A stretch of 64,000 nucleotides of DNA from positions 37,016 through 101,015 of the forward strand of contig VXIS01000165.1 of the NCBI GenBank assembly GCA_008704415.1, given 5' to 3'. The stretch's first letter is position 1, and each line of letters opens with the position of its first letter. Below the pieces are notes generated by a model that searched no databases, had not been told where the DNA came from, and saw nothing but the letters and a program-made list of their open reading frames with translations. This document shows, piece by piece, positions 21,926 through 31,295 of the stretch. Source of the stretch: Sphaerosporella brunnea (lineage: Eukaryota > Ascomycota > Pezizomycetes > Pezizales > Pyronemataceae). A program made the position numbers and the translations under genes.

Positions 21926-23092
21926 TCACGGCCAGGCCTGATGAGCCCCCTTGGGGTTCTGATACCTTGAGCACTTCTGTTGGGATTAGTATAAGAGAAC
22001 CGAGACAACAGCAGCTTCTGCTTTACCTGCATCTCTGCAGTGTCACGCACCGCATCCAGATCTGCCAGGTCGTTGAGCGCCGAGATCGCTCGCTCGCCGT
22101 TCAGCCTGCAGCAGGCGTCTCAAGACCGGCACGCAGAAAAGCACCTGGAAGAGCGCGTTGGTGTTGCATTTGGCGGCGTATGCGAGGCCGATTTGGCACT
22201 GAAGCAGGCGAAGGGGAGTCGGGGGAGCAGCAGCAGCGCGGGGAGCCTCGACCAGGGCGTGAACTGGCCTTTGAGGGAAACTTACCCGCCGAGGCAAGGT
22301 GGCCTGGCCGCGGGGGCAGCGGGGGTGGCGGAGGGGCTCGCCCATGGCGGCATCGGGTTGCTTCCGTTTGTAACCCTTGTCTTTCGCCAGACACTGGTCG
22401 CAAACCTTCCGGCCTGGACGGGGCTCCGGATGAACCCCCTTGGGGTTCATGTACCGTGAGCACTTCTGTTGGGATTAGTATAAGAGTCTGAACTGGCCTT
22501 TGAGAGAAACTTACCCGTCCAGGCACGGAAGTCTGGACCAGTGTGGCTGTAGCGGCAGGGGCGGTAGAAGTGGCGGGATTGACGGGGGGCGACAGGAGGT
22601 CAGATTCCCTGGACGGTGTTAGAGTTGCTTAGAGGTTGTACATGAGAAGGTGCAAACGTGGCCCTCCTGTTGCCAGCACTGGAGCGGGTCCCTAGGAACG
22701 GTCAGCAAAGTTTCCAAGAACATGTCCCAATGTCCTTACCGGCCGCATTGGCGGAGGACCCTGGCCGTACCCCCCAGGGGCAGGCCCTGTTCGGCGGAGA
22801 CTGGTGGCTGCGCCTAGAAAAGGTTAGCATCATTTGTGTCCACATTTATCACACGTGACGGGATGAAAAACGAACGACTGATTCGCCATTGCGATGAGCC
22901 TCATCGACCTGGATTGTGCGGCGGCGCCTTGGAGGCGGCACCTTGGGGCCGGGAGGGACAGATCTCCCTGAGGCTGATAAGCATCGCGAAATCAGGATAG
23001 GGGAATGATGCGATGCGTAGAATAGCGGTGGCCAGATGTTGGTTTGAGCGAGGTTTCGGTGTGCTAACCTCATGTTCCCAAAGGGGATTCAT
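21926..23092 (-). CDS. Cys-rich protein with a repeated CxxC module, multi-exon
   Basis: I do not recognise the family. A chain of exons reads through on the minus strand with matching phases: 23069-23092 (MNPLWEHE), 22855-22967, 22740-22813, 22658-22691, 22515-22608, 22286-22465 and 21926-21976. Introns 2-5 are 41-49 nt with good signals, several with CTAAC or CTAAT branch points. The sixth exon encodes a module that starts KCSRYMNPKG and continues PGRKVCDQCLAKDKGYKRKQ, like a small zinc-binding unit. The last exon restarts the same module (KCSRYQNPKGAH) and stops soon after. The intron and exon start have been duplicated. The sixth intron, at 309 nt, is too long and probably hides one or two exons (see findings). 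A TATA element lies upstream at about 23190. Exon 2 could start at 22973 instead. Confidence 0.5.
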
Positions 23093-23188
23093 CGAGCGAA
23101 AGGAGAAAAAAAAAAAAAAAAAAAACAATTAGGAAAACCTGTTTTTCCCGAGGGAAGTTGGATTAGGGGATGAAGAGGAATCGGGCGT

Positions 23189-23200
23189 TTATATATGCGG
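23189..23200 (-). promoter_or_regulatory. TATA element of the Cys-rich gene
   Basis: On the minus strand the sequence reads catatataaacg. It lies about 100 bp upstream of the ATG at 23092, and between them is a 22 nt T run (plus strand A run at 23105-23126), a pyrimidine-rich leader common before fungal start sites. The spacing supports transcription of the multi-exon gene at 21926-23092. Confidence 0.5.
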
Positions 23201-24254
23201 CGTCCCCAAGTTTGCTTCACTGAATTTCACTCGAGTGTTCAGCACCACAGAGTGCAAACTGGCTGAAGGGGGACGGATCTAAGCAGCCTTATCTTTTAAG
23301 CTGGAGCCAGAGTCCCCTGGGGTGCCTCAAAGCCGCGCTAGGGCGAGATGACAGCGCTGCTGTTGGTACAGTCCGGAGGCGGTTCTGGCTGGGGAGGCAC
23401 CACCAAAGACCCAGAGGACTTCTACTATTTGTAAATACAATATAATAATACACTTTTTCAGCCTCATTGCCCACAGCGCCTCAACTTTCAAGTTGCGGCA
23501 TCAACATCTGTTGGTTTGGTCTATATCCCATTCCACGGAGCCCGAAAAGTCTAATTGAAGGATCGACGCTGGGATGTCGCGCTCGGCCCCCGCGGGCTGT
23601 GCTGTTGGTTGTCGGGCTTCTATAAAAGCCCAGCCTGGGATTTTTAAACCCTCACAAAAGCCCCGGCTGACTGACAGGTAGATCACTATGCAGAGCTGGG
23701 AAACGGGCAAGCATGGAGGGCTTTCTGGTGGTGGTGAGTGCAGGCTGACAGAGGTGGGAGATCACTCGCTTCATCGCAGCCTGCTATCGACAACACCGAA
23801 GATAGCTACTGCGGACAAGGGAAGGGGTGCTTTTTTCTCGGACTTGCTGAGCGAGATCTGAAGGTTGATGTTGGGTGTAAAAGCTATACTGACCCTTCGC
23901 TCGGAGCTATCCTTCACGTTTGAGTTTCCGGCGGCCAAGCTGCCCAAGGCGGGTCGGGTTGAATATTGGCAAATGGGAAACTCCGTGGGGGGAAGAACCC
24001 TAGTCCGTGGCAAAACCGTACTTCTCGATTTTATGATGCGGGTTGGATCTCTCAGACTGGCGTGCTCGGCTTGCTGTTATTGCATGGCCCAATATTTATA
24101 CTAGCGACTGCATGTCCACTTCTGCATGTTGCACCCCGAGCTATGTACCAAAGACCTCAGTCAACCTTCCAGTGCCATAGGTAAACTAAATATCTCCCAC
24201 AATGGCTTATTGCCTTACCCCAAAATTAACCCTTGGTTTTATCCAAAAAATGGC
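23201..24254. other. Intergenic, no supported gene
   Basis: Short open frames occur on both strands, but none has a domain or a convincing splice pattern. A ctataaaagccc element near 23611-23622 resembles a TATA box, without a clear gene behind it. Confidence 0.4.
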
Positions 24255-24377
24255 ATACCGTATTATCCCGGCAATAAGGCAATGTGGCAAAGTCACTGCG
24301 CTCAGTGGGGAAGTCACTCAGCCTCCTGGCAAAGTCACTTAGCCACATTGCCTTATTACCGGGATAATACACGGTAT
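24255..24377. mobile_element. Palindromic MITE
   Basis: The two halves of this 123 bp segment are near-perfect inverted copies: ataccgtattatcccggcaa at the left matches the reverse complement of the right end with two small differences, and both run on through ataaggcaatgtggc. The centre holds three copies of aagtcact, in a setting (ggc a/t aagtcact gcgc or tagcc) shared with the ends of the MITE at 8023-8346. There is no coding capacity. It could fold into a long hairpin as RNA or single-stranded DNA. Confidence 0.75.
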
Positions 24378-24845
24378 CTACCCGTCATTAGTTGGTAGGT
24401 GGCGGATATAGCCAACTAGCTGCCAAATTTTATGATACCTAGATAAAGGAGGGGGCGGAGGCATAGGCGAAGATGTTTTATATCGCCGACTAGTGGGATA
24501 TTTGTTGAGGTTACCGTGATGCTGCTTCTTGTTTGAACAATACTTTCTAGTTCTCCGAGGAGTTGACTGGGTACGTAACTTAATAACATCCCATTTTGTA
24601 ATTGCTTCACAGCATTACATAGAGAGCACGTAATTGTGTTGCACAGAGTTTGGTTCAGGCTTTCTATCTCGATGTTTATCGTCACAGAGATTACAGACCG
24701 ACCCGCAGTGGTACAGTAAGTATGATCGCCTGAATTTGATTTGACAACGAGTAAACAGACCCATGCCCACAAACGCCCGAAAAGCCTGTAGTCTAATATC
24801 ATGACAAGTTTGAAAGGGCCCTTCATTCACAATGCACAGACCTTA
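24378..24845. other. Intergenic, no supported gene
   Basis: A 136-codon minus-strand frame crosses this stretch, but it has no domain. Its Cys-containing segment (NTITCSLCNAVKQL) is the only notable part. I leave it uncalled. Confidence 0.4.
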
Positions 24846-26093
24846 TCACACGTGGATATGCTCAGCAATCGTCTCGAATCCAGGCTCTCCAACCCAAACC
24901 TGCACAAAGATCAACGGAGCCTCCTTTCGCCTGAATCTCATGGCACTTTGCAAAGCTACGTTATAGCTGCTCTGGTCGTAGATACGGTCGGTGACTTCAT
25001 CACCCTCCTTGCGGACCCCGAGAATCATGAGCGTCTCCTCGTCTTTGGTGAATGCCTTGTACTTGACCTCAAGGGTAAAAGGTCCTCCGTTACGCCTGAG
25101 TGAACGAACCCACTCCAAGAAATCCTCCCAAGCTTGAAGATACCTGAAATCGCCACGAGGCGGCTTCGCCTCAAACTTTCCGCCGCGAAGAACCACTGAG
25201 AAAAACACTGTATCAAGCTCAGGAAGAATGTGGTTTCTCTGTCGGTTCGGTGGATGTGAGAAGGGAACGACAGCTAAGGCGGCAGCGGCACGGTTCCGGG
25301 CAATTCTCTCCCGTGATTCCGCCTCCAACTGTTCCTCGACCTCTGAGATCTCGTCTTCAACTGCGCTCCTTGGGGTTCTGGCAGGAGTAATCGCTTCCTC
25401 ACGTCTACTTCTCGACGCTTTCGCCGGCATTTCATGGTTGACGTGCTGCCTCTTCCTCGAAGGCGTGACGGTATGCGGCAATACATCCAGCTCCCTATCA
25501 GCGCAGAGCTCTTGCAGCTGGAAAAAGAACGGACAATCTTGGCGCACATGTTCCCACCTCCTCCAGGTGTCGCTTTCCCTCGGCAGATCCTCCTCTCTGT
25601 GGATCCTCTCTCCGCCATGGAACAATTCCTGTGCCTTCTTGTCGTAGGTGCTTTGCAAGTTCCACATCTTGATCTTGACGGCTTTGCCGTAGTGATTTTC
25701 GATCACGTTGTGTGCTTGAGGGTATCCGGGTTCGTCTGTGAAGAGGAGTCGTGCTACCTGTCGGAAAAATTCTATTTTTGGGAGGCTAGGTAGAGGTTCT
25801 CCACGGTGTCGCCAGATGCCGCATCGCAGCTCGGGGTTTGACTTGAGGATATCCAGCAGCCGAAAAACGAGTCGGTGGCGGTCGGCGACCCAGAGGACGG
25901 CTGGGGGGTCGCTGTCGCTGGGCGCTGGTGATGCTGGAGGTTTGTTTTGTCCGTCGCTGCCGCTTATTCCAGCAAATGTGAAGGAAGTCGATCCGCCGGC
26001 GGCGGCCGCCGCGGGAGTCGTCATTGCCATTGTGGAGGGAAACGAAAGGGGTGAGGTTGATGGCGACGCCAGGGCGGAAGGAGAGACGGACAT
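24846..26093 (-). CDS. Hypothetical protein, 415 residues, nuclear-type composition
   Basis: This is a single-exon open frame. Residues 1-65 are a Ser/Pro/Ala-rich, disordered start. Residues about 66-155 form a compact basic block (RHRLVFRLLDILKSNPELR, then KIEFFRQVARLLF and KIKMWNLQSTYDKKAQELF) that looks like a helical DNA-binding or Myb-like unit. Residues about 205-270 are charged with basic clusters (SRKRQ, KASRSRREE) that could be nuclear localisation signals and a coiled coil. The C-terminal 120 residues look globular. I know no function. Upstream in-frame sequence is limited by the ATG at 26093; internal Met residues at about 22 and 24 are alternatives. Confidence 0.7.
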   Translation of the reverse strand: MSVSPSALASPSTSPLSFPSTMAMTTPAAAAAGGSTSFTFAGISGSDGQNKPPASPAPSDSDPPAVLWVADRHRLVFRLLDILKSNPELRCGIWRHRGEPLPSLPKIEFFRQVARLLFTDEPGYPQAHNVIENHYGKAVKIKMWNLQSTYDKKAQELFHGGERIHREEDLPRESDTWRRWEHVRQDCPFFFQLQELCADRELDVLPHTVTPSRKRQHVNHEMPAKASRSRREEAITPARTPRSAVEDEISEVEEQLEAESRERIARNRAAAALAVVPFSHPPNRQRNHILPELDTVFFSVVLRGGKFEAKPPRGDFRYLQAWEDFLEWVRSLRRNGGPFTLEVKYKAFTKDEETLMILGVRKEGDEVTDRIYDQSSYNVALQSAMRFRRKEAPLIFVQVWVGEPGFETIAEHIHV

Positions 26094-27436
26094 AGGGTCG
26101 GCCGTTTATGAGGTAGCGACGGGTTGCGAAGGAATGGGAGTTGGTACGGCTGGCGGGTTGGCTAGCCACCAACAATTGGTACACGCGCGGTTTCACGCGT
26201 CCCACCGGGAAGGGTTGGGGTTGTATCACGTGCTGAGGCTAACTTTAAACGGAGGTAAAACAAAGAATGCGGCACATCATCTGCAGGCACCCGCTCAAAG
26301 TATCAAAGTAACAAAGTAACAGTCTATGTATGTTGCGGCACGGATGGGTACAGTATCAGTAGGTTCTGAAAAAACACTCGCGGAGATATAGCTCAAAAAT
26401 ATTATTCAAAGGAAATGGTGTCCATAATCAGCGCCTAGAAAAAAGCGTTGGTGGTCTTTCATTTCGTGGTGGATCATGACCCCTTTCTCCGTGGCAGCCT
26501 CCTCAGCACAAAATGATTCTACAAAACCTTATGGCGGACGGATATTGCAGAGCTGAAATTAGAGTATTGCCCCTGGATTATATATGCTGGGTGTGCCAAA
26601 CGGAGGCCCCTACAACTTGAAGGAGAAGGTTACAGATACTCTGCGTTGAGAAAATCTCAGCGAAGCACTGCAACGCCCTGAGTCCGTCAACCGCTGGCAA
26701 CATGCAGGAGGTCATTGAGGCGGAAAGGCACTGGTGAGTGGGGATGAGATCTCAATGTTTTGTAGTTTCAATATACAGCCTGCGCTCAGAAGGCACCCAC
26801 GCAAAAACGCAAAATCACCAAGAATTTTTGTCTAGGTACTGTTGGCCAGAGCGTTTGTAACACGATTCTATTGTTGAATGTATATAACTCGATTTCACCT
26901 GCGACCTTGTGTTTGAACGAAAACATTCACAAGAAATCACTCGAGTAATTAGGGTGTTTGGAATCAGAATACCGCATTAGATCAACTGCTCCAGTGAAAT
27001 CCTAGAGTCTCCAAGCTTCCTCCTCATCAAAGATCAACATATATCCGGCGCTAATTGCTCATAATTTGTCACTCGACACAACTTTTCACCACCTCGTTTT
27101 TCCTGAAGGCAGACCTTCCTTAGCGGAGATTATCTTGTCTGAGGTATGTAACTACCACCTGGAAAAAACAGTGAAGGTGTTACAAACCCCTCTCCAAGCT
27201 CGAGAGCGTCACTTCGCGGCCGCCACCCCCACTTCCCAATCTCAGAAAGCCGCCTGTCCAAAAACGGTAGAAACTCGTTTCTGACACTGAATGGCAGGAA
27301 ATAACAAGTCGGGTCGCAAAATCCATTTTCTCAGCAAAGTACATATTCGTACAAAAGGTATCTCATGCTCAACACTCTAAAAAGGCACGCAAAAATCCAC
27401 CGAAACTTCCAAACAAAAAAGCAAATTCACCTCAAA
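26094..27436. other. Intergenic, no supported gene
   Basis: This 1.3 kb stretch includes the promoter of the leftward 415-residue gene and the downstream flank of the dioxygenase gene. I see no coding frame with family character, no long repeat and no RNA gene. Confidence 0.5.
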
Positions 27437-28141
27437 TTATGGCATCAGAGTCCCAAACAAAGATGGGGAAGCGCCGCTGGGGGCCGCACCGCTAGGGAAC
27501 GCAGCACTGTGTCCAGCGCCACCGCCCATTCCACCACCTATTCCGCCAGAGTTAGAGTCAGAAACACCGCCGTTCTCGGTCCAACTAGCAGCAGGGCTAA
27601 CATCGTAGCTAGCACTAGCATCGATGCCGATGCTGATCCACGCGAGAACACCCTCAGACACCTCATCTCCGAGGAGCACGTACTCAAACACGGGGTCCAT
27701 GGAGGCAGCCTCGCCGGACATGATGGTGTCGTCGACGTTGGTGGTGAGTTCCTGGGTGTTGGAGGCGTATGGCTCGTTGAGCTCCACCTCCGAGATCAGG
27801 CTTTGGTCGGAGAACAGCTGGCCGACGTGGGAGATCGAGCCGCCGGAGAGAGTGTTGTTGGGGAGGATGGTGGCGTTCATGGTGGCTAGAACGTGAATGT
27901 GGGTGGCGCGGCTGGTGTAGTGGCTAGGGAAGATGGTGGTGAACTGAGCTACACCCTCATCGTTGGTGTTGATCAGACCGCGGAGGAAAGTGGTGTTGAT
28001 GTTGGTGGTGTCGCTGCAGTCGCCGTTGCCGTTGGCGACAATGCCGGAGTAGCTGCAGTTCATAGCAGTGACTAGGCCTTGTGGATGAAAGATGGGTGAT
28101 AATTACACTCCGGCTGAGTTGCAGTGCCAAAAGTCGAATCC
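27437..28141 (-). pseudogene. Extracellular intradiol ring-cleavage dioxygenase, 5' part broken
   Basis: Such enzymes cleave catechol rings between the hydroxyls using a non-haem Fe(III). The 3' exon (27437-28052) matches the fungal secreted type: FLRGLINTNDEGVAQFTTIFP, then HYTSRATHIHVLA with the two iron-binding His, and a long Ser/Gly-rich tail. An intron at 28053-28106 (54 nt) joins it to an exon with DFWHCNSAGV, giving the conserved HCNSAGVYSGIV. Upstream of that, an in-frame TGA lies near 28153-28155. Only a loose trace of the preceding domain (GAPIRKQYFPQQ near 28212-28250) and no signal peptide can be found. I infer a dead or 5'-truncated copy; an unusual small exon pattern is the alternative. 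Confidence 0.6.
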
Positions 28142-29145
28142 TTTTGTTGTTGGGGAGGTTCAGACGGAAAATCTGTAAGCAAAATTTCCACATTTCTGCT
28201 GCGGGAAATATTGCTTTCGGATCGGGGCACCAGTGAGTACTGGAAAGACATTTATCAGCTGAGTAACTGGCAACTGTTTCTTGCAGTTATCGATTCTGAA
28301 CACCTTGATTAATACTGACCTTTTTCGTTGATTCATGGGGCCAAGAAGAAGGACACACCTACATAGAGGGTAAAGCAACGTTTATCTTAGGCTACAAGCG
28401 GAGGCAGGAGAACGGATGGTCGAACCGACAAGAATTGTGCCTTTGGGACTTTTCCCACAGTTGCCGACGCGACTACATGACCGAGCAGAGTATCTTTGCC
28501 CAATTGCTCCGAGCCAATAGTAGTAATCGGATGACTTTTTCCCAGAGAGGAGGCATACATGCATAAGCAAGACCAAGCGAAGAGCCATAATGACACTTAT
28601 CCACGCGGCGACTTCTTGAGTGTTGGAACTGCTAGACGGCAGTTGATGACTCTGGACGAATGGGGATTTTCTATTAGCAAGCTATGTAGTCACCGCATTG
28701 GAGCTGTGAGCGATAAAAAGCATGCAAGCCTTCTAACTGACACTGGTGGTATTGTTGCCAGCCAGACTAGGGGCAAAAATTCTGTAAAGAAACATAGAAA
28801 CCGGTTTGCAGCCATAAGCCCCCCCCCCCCACCCAATGGTCCGTTTCTCTCCAACATTTTGTTCAGTGCGGAAGCTATTGATCTTTAGAACCCCCCAAGC
28901 CCAAAAAAACATGCAATCCATAAGTTTTTGTGTCGAAAACTTATCCATAAACAAAACCTCAGGAGGCTGGTTGGCTGGCTTGACTGATAGTGGAACAAAC
29001 GAGCTGTATCACAAGGTCTTCAAACGCCACGTACCGGCCCACCGTTTGCAAACAAACAGAGAAACAACCAAACACTCGTAACCGCATCTCTGCAACTTAT
29101 AGTCCTTACTTGGTTTCTTCATGCTTTACTCGTTTTAACATAGCA
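28142..29145. other. Intergenic, no supported gene
   Basis: Beyond the traces of the dioxygenase 5' part, no gene is supported. A C run lies at 28820-28831. Confidence 0.45.
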
Positions 29146-29383
29146 ATGCGCAACCCCAAGCCAGCCCCACTCCCCTCACAATTACAACCCCCCTGCCACA
29201 CTGGGTGTATCCACCACGTTCTGCGAGACATATTCGAAATCAAAATCGACGAGCAACAATTGCAGGTATGTAGTCCCCTCTCCCAGATAAGAAGGCGAAG
29301 CTGACACAGAACGGGCTTTGTTGGCATGGCAGATTATGGCGCTGCTTGGGCTTGAGGTTGGGAGTGAGGGATTACGATATTGA
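29146..29383 (+). CDS. Small hypothetical protein, two exons
   Basis: The model has exon 1 at 29146-29265 (40 codons), a 67 nt intron with gtatgt donor and cag acceptor, and exon 2 at 29333-29383, giving 56 residues. The first half is Pro-rich (NPKPAPLPSQLQPP), followed by a CHTGC pair and a helical segment VLRDIFEIKIDEQQLQ. A CxxxC-type motif followed by an amphipathic helix is seen in some small metal-binding proteins, but I recognise no family. Support is only the splice pattern and the composition. A 102-codon frame overlaps it on the minus strand. Confidence 0.3.
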
Positions 29384-30271
29384 GGGGAGGAGAAGGTCAG
29401 GGGGATGTGGGGTACAGTGGAGAGGTTTGGGATGGAGGACTCTCCACTGTGTGTGGATTCTCGGGCCATGTTGATGTTCTCGGACCGCAAATTTTAGGTA
29501 TAACGGTCACAGCTCGTTGATTTTGACCTCATTGCTAGCTAGCTAACGCTACAGTACACATAAACAAACTCAGTTGTCCGGGCCGATACAAAAGGGTGGT
29601 GTGTACTAGTAATTGCCCCAGGGGTGAACAGTTCTGTTCTAGTAGTTAACGGGAATCTTGGTCAAATCGTAATGGGATCTCCATATCTTCCTACAGCTAC
29701 GGTATTCCAGTCGTTGCGCCCAAAAGGGAGCGATTAACTTCGACAGTGTCCGCTCGCAGGCAGCGGCTCTCGCTTCTTTCCCTTTCTTCCCTTCCTGGTC
29801 AGTTTTCACAAGCTGAAGGGCTTGATTTCGATGAAGGGCAGCAGCATCGTTAAATGGGCCTATGTAGGCCTGGACACCGGCGTCAAGGTCGTATCAACGG
29901 ATCGAAGAGAGAACATGGGGCACAGTTCATGTTGCTAGAAGCAATGCTGAAGGAGAGCAGGCTGGGCGTCAATCAGTGGGAGCATAGCACCTTTGCACAG
30001 CCCTGACCCGGGGGACAACATTGTTCGCGCGAGGTGCAGCTGTGGAAGGAATGAATGGTACATAGATAGAGATAGAAGTAAGAGTGAGTCAATGAACACA
30101 GTGAATGCAAGTCACCCTCCGGCCGGAGACCGGATCGCCTCTTTTATGCTATAATCCGCGATGGGAACGCAGCCCTGCACGCACCCTCTCCTTCCAGTTG
30201 CTACTCCCAACGCTACGCTACCACTATCTCCACCCTCGAAGCTAGAAAGTAATCATCTTCTACGGCTGCAA
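29384..30271. other. Intergenic, no supported gene
   Basis: No open frame of note. The stretch around 29740-30120 has the mixed look of old retroelement sequence (purine-rich runs such as the gata-rich tract near 30061-30085), but I cannot tie it to an element. Confidence 0.4.
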
Positions 30272-30750
30272 ATGAGCAACGGAAAGGACCAGGAATTGCA
30301 GAGAGTACTCAGACCTCTCAGCTCGCCAGTTCACTCCCCTCCGCTCCTTGTGTTTCCGTGATAATTGTAACACCACGCTGAATTCTCGTTCAGAATTTTG
30401 ATCAGGAGCTCCTGCATAAAGAACCGGAGGACGTGGTTCCACCAATCTCGGACGAACCTCTCCACGCCGTCGAACACTCCGCATTCCCCATCTCACCACT
30501 ACAGCTACAGCCACAGTCCAAAGGGAAAGGCAAATGGAAAGGGAAAGGGAAAGGCAAATGGAAAGGGAAAGGGAAAGGCAAAGGGAAAGGCAAAGGGAAA
30601 GGCAAAGGGAAAGGCAAAGCCAAGCACTTAAAAGTTGGTAGCAGAGACAAAGCAGCTTTACCAGAGCCACCACAGCAGCAACAGCACGCTGCGTCCAGAA
30701 AAGTTCATCGCCTGCTTTCAGGTGACGTCGCCCTAGGCTCGCACAACTGA
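30272..30750 (+). CDS. Hypothetical protein with a Lys-Gly repeat
   Basis: The model has exon 1 at 30272-30349 (26 codons), an intron of 44 nt at 30350-30393 with a weak gtgttt donor and a ttcag acceptor, and exon 2 at 30394-30750, giving 144 residues. The first 70 residues are mixed (NFDQELLHKEPEDVV). Residues about 71-105 are an almost pure Lys-Gly tract with two Trp. A Gln-rich and basic end follows. The tract comes from the tandem repeat at 30520-30620. A short-tract length change need not break the frame, since the unit is 6 or 12 bp. It may be a chance open frame through a repeat. Confidence 0.3.
30520..30620. repeat. Purine minisatellite, 6/12 bp unit
   Basis: The tract consists of aaaggg and aaaggc hexamers, in places replaced by aaatgg, for about 100 bp. 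All purines but a few bases lie on the plus strand, so the tract is a strong polypurine run. It is read as Lys-Gly in the gene called at 30272-30750. Confidence 0.85.
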
Positions 30751-31295
30751 GGAGAGATGGCGTCGGAGAATTGAAACATTTAACCAAGCGAGAGGCAGAG
30801 TGTATCTATATAAAGATAAAATGGAGGAGTGCATGGCCTAATACTCTGAGTCTTTACGCTGCAGTCAAAGTTACCGGTTGATGCTAAGCTATGTGTATCT
30901 GGGCTATTTCCTTCTACAACAGCACTCGTCGCTAAATATGTTGTCCCGATTGCGTATTCCATTCCGGATATCAAAGATTCGATAAGGAGTAGAAAACGGG
31001 GCTATTCAAGGCTTACCAAAGCCCTCGAACTTTGCGAGAAAGGTGCTCCGAATCCGATCAGGACACGAAGAATCATCAGAACCCATCCAGGTCCCCGAGG
31101 ATATCATGCGAGATGGAGACCCTGACAGAAAAAGCGCTTCTATTCGTAATCATACGCACTTAAGTAGACCCTACATTGAGAAAATCGCTTCCCTCTCCCA
31201 AGAGCCCCAACTCCTAGAAAAAGCATAAAAAATTCTAACCCTCCCATATAAATGAACGCCTTCTGGTATCAAATGCCTGGAAACAGGAAACAAAG
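30751..31295. other. Intergenic, no supported gene
   Basis: This is downstream flank of COQ2, which is transcribed leftward. A 61-codon plus-strand frame (31043-31228) has no domain. Confidence 0.5.
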
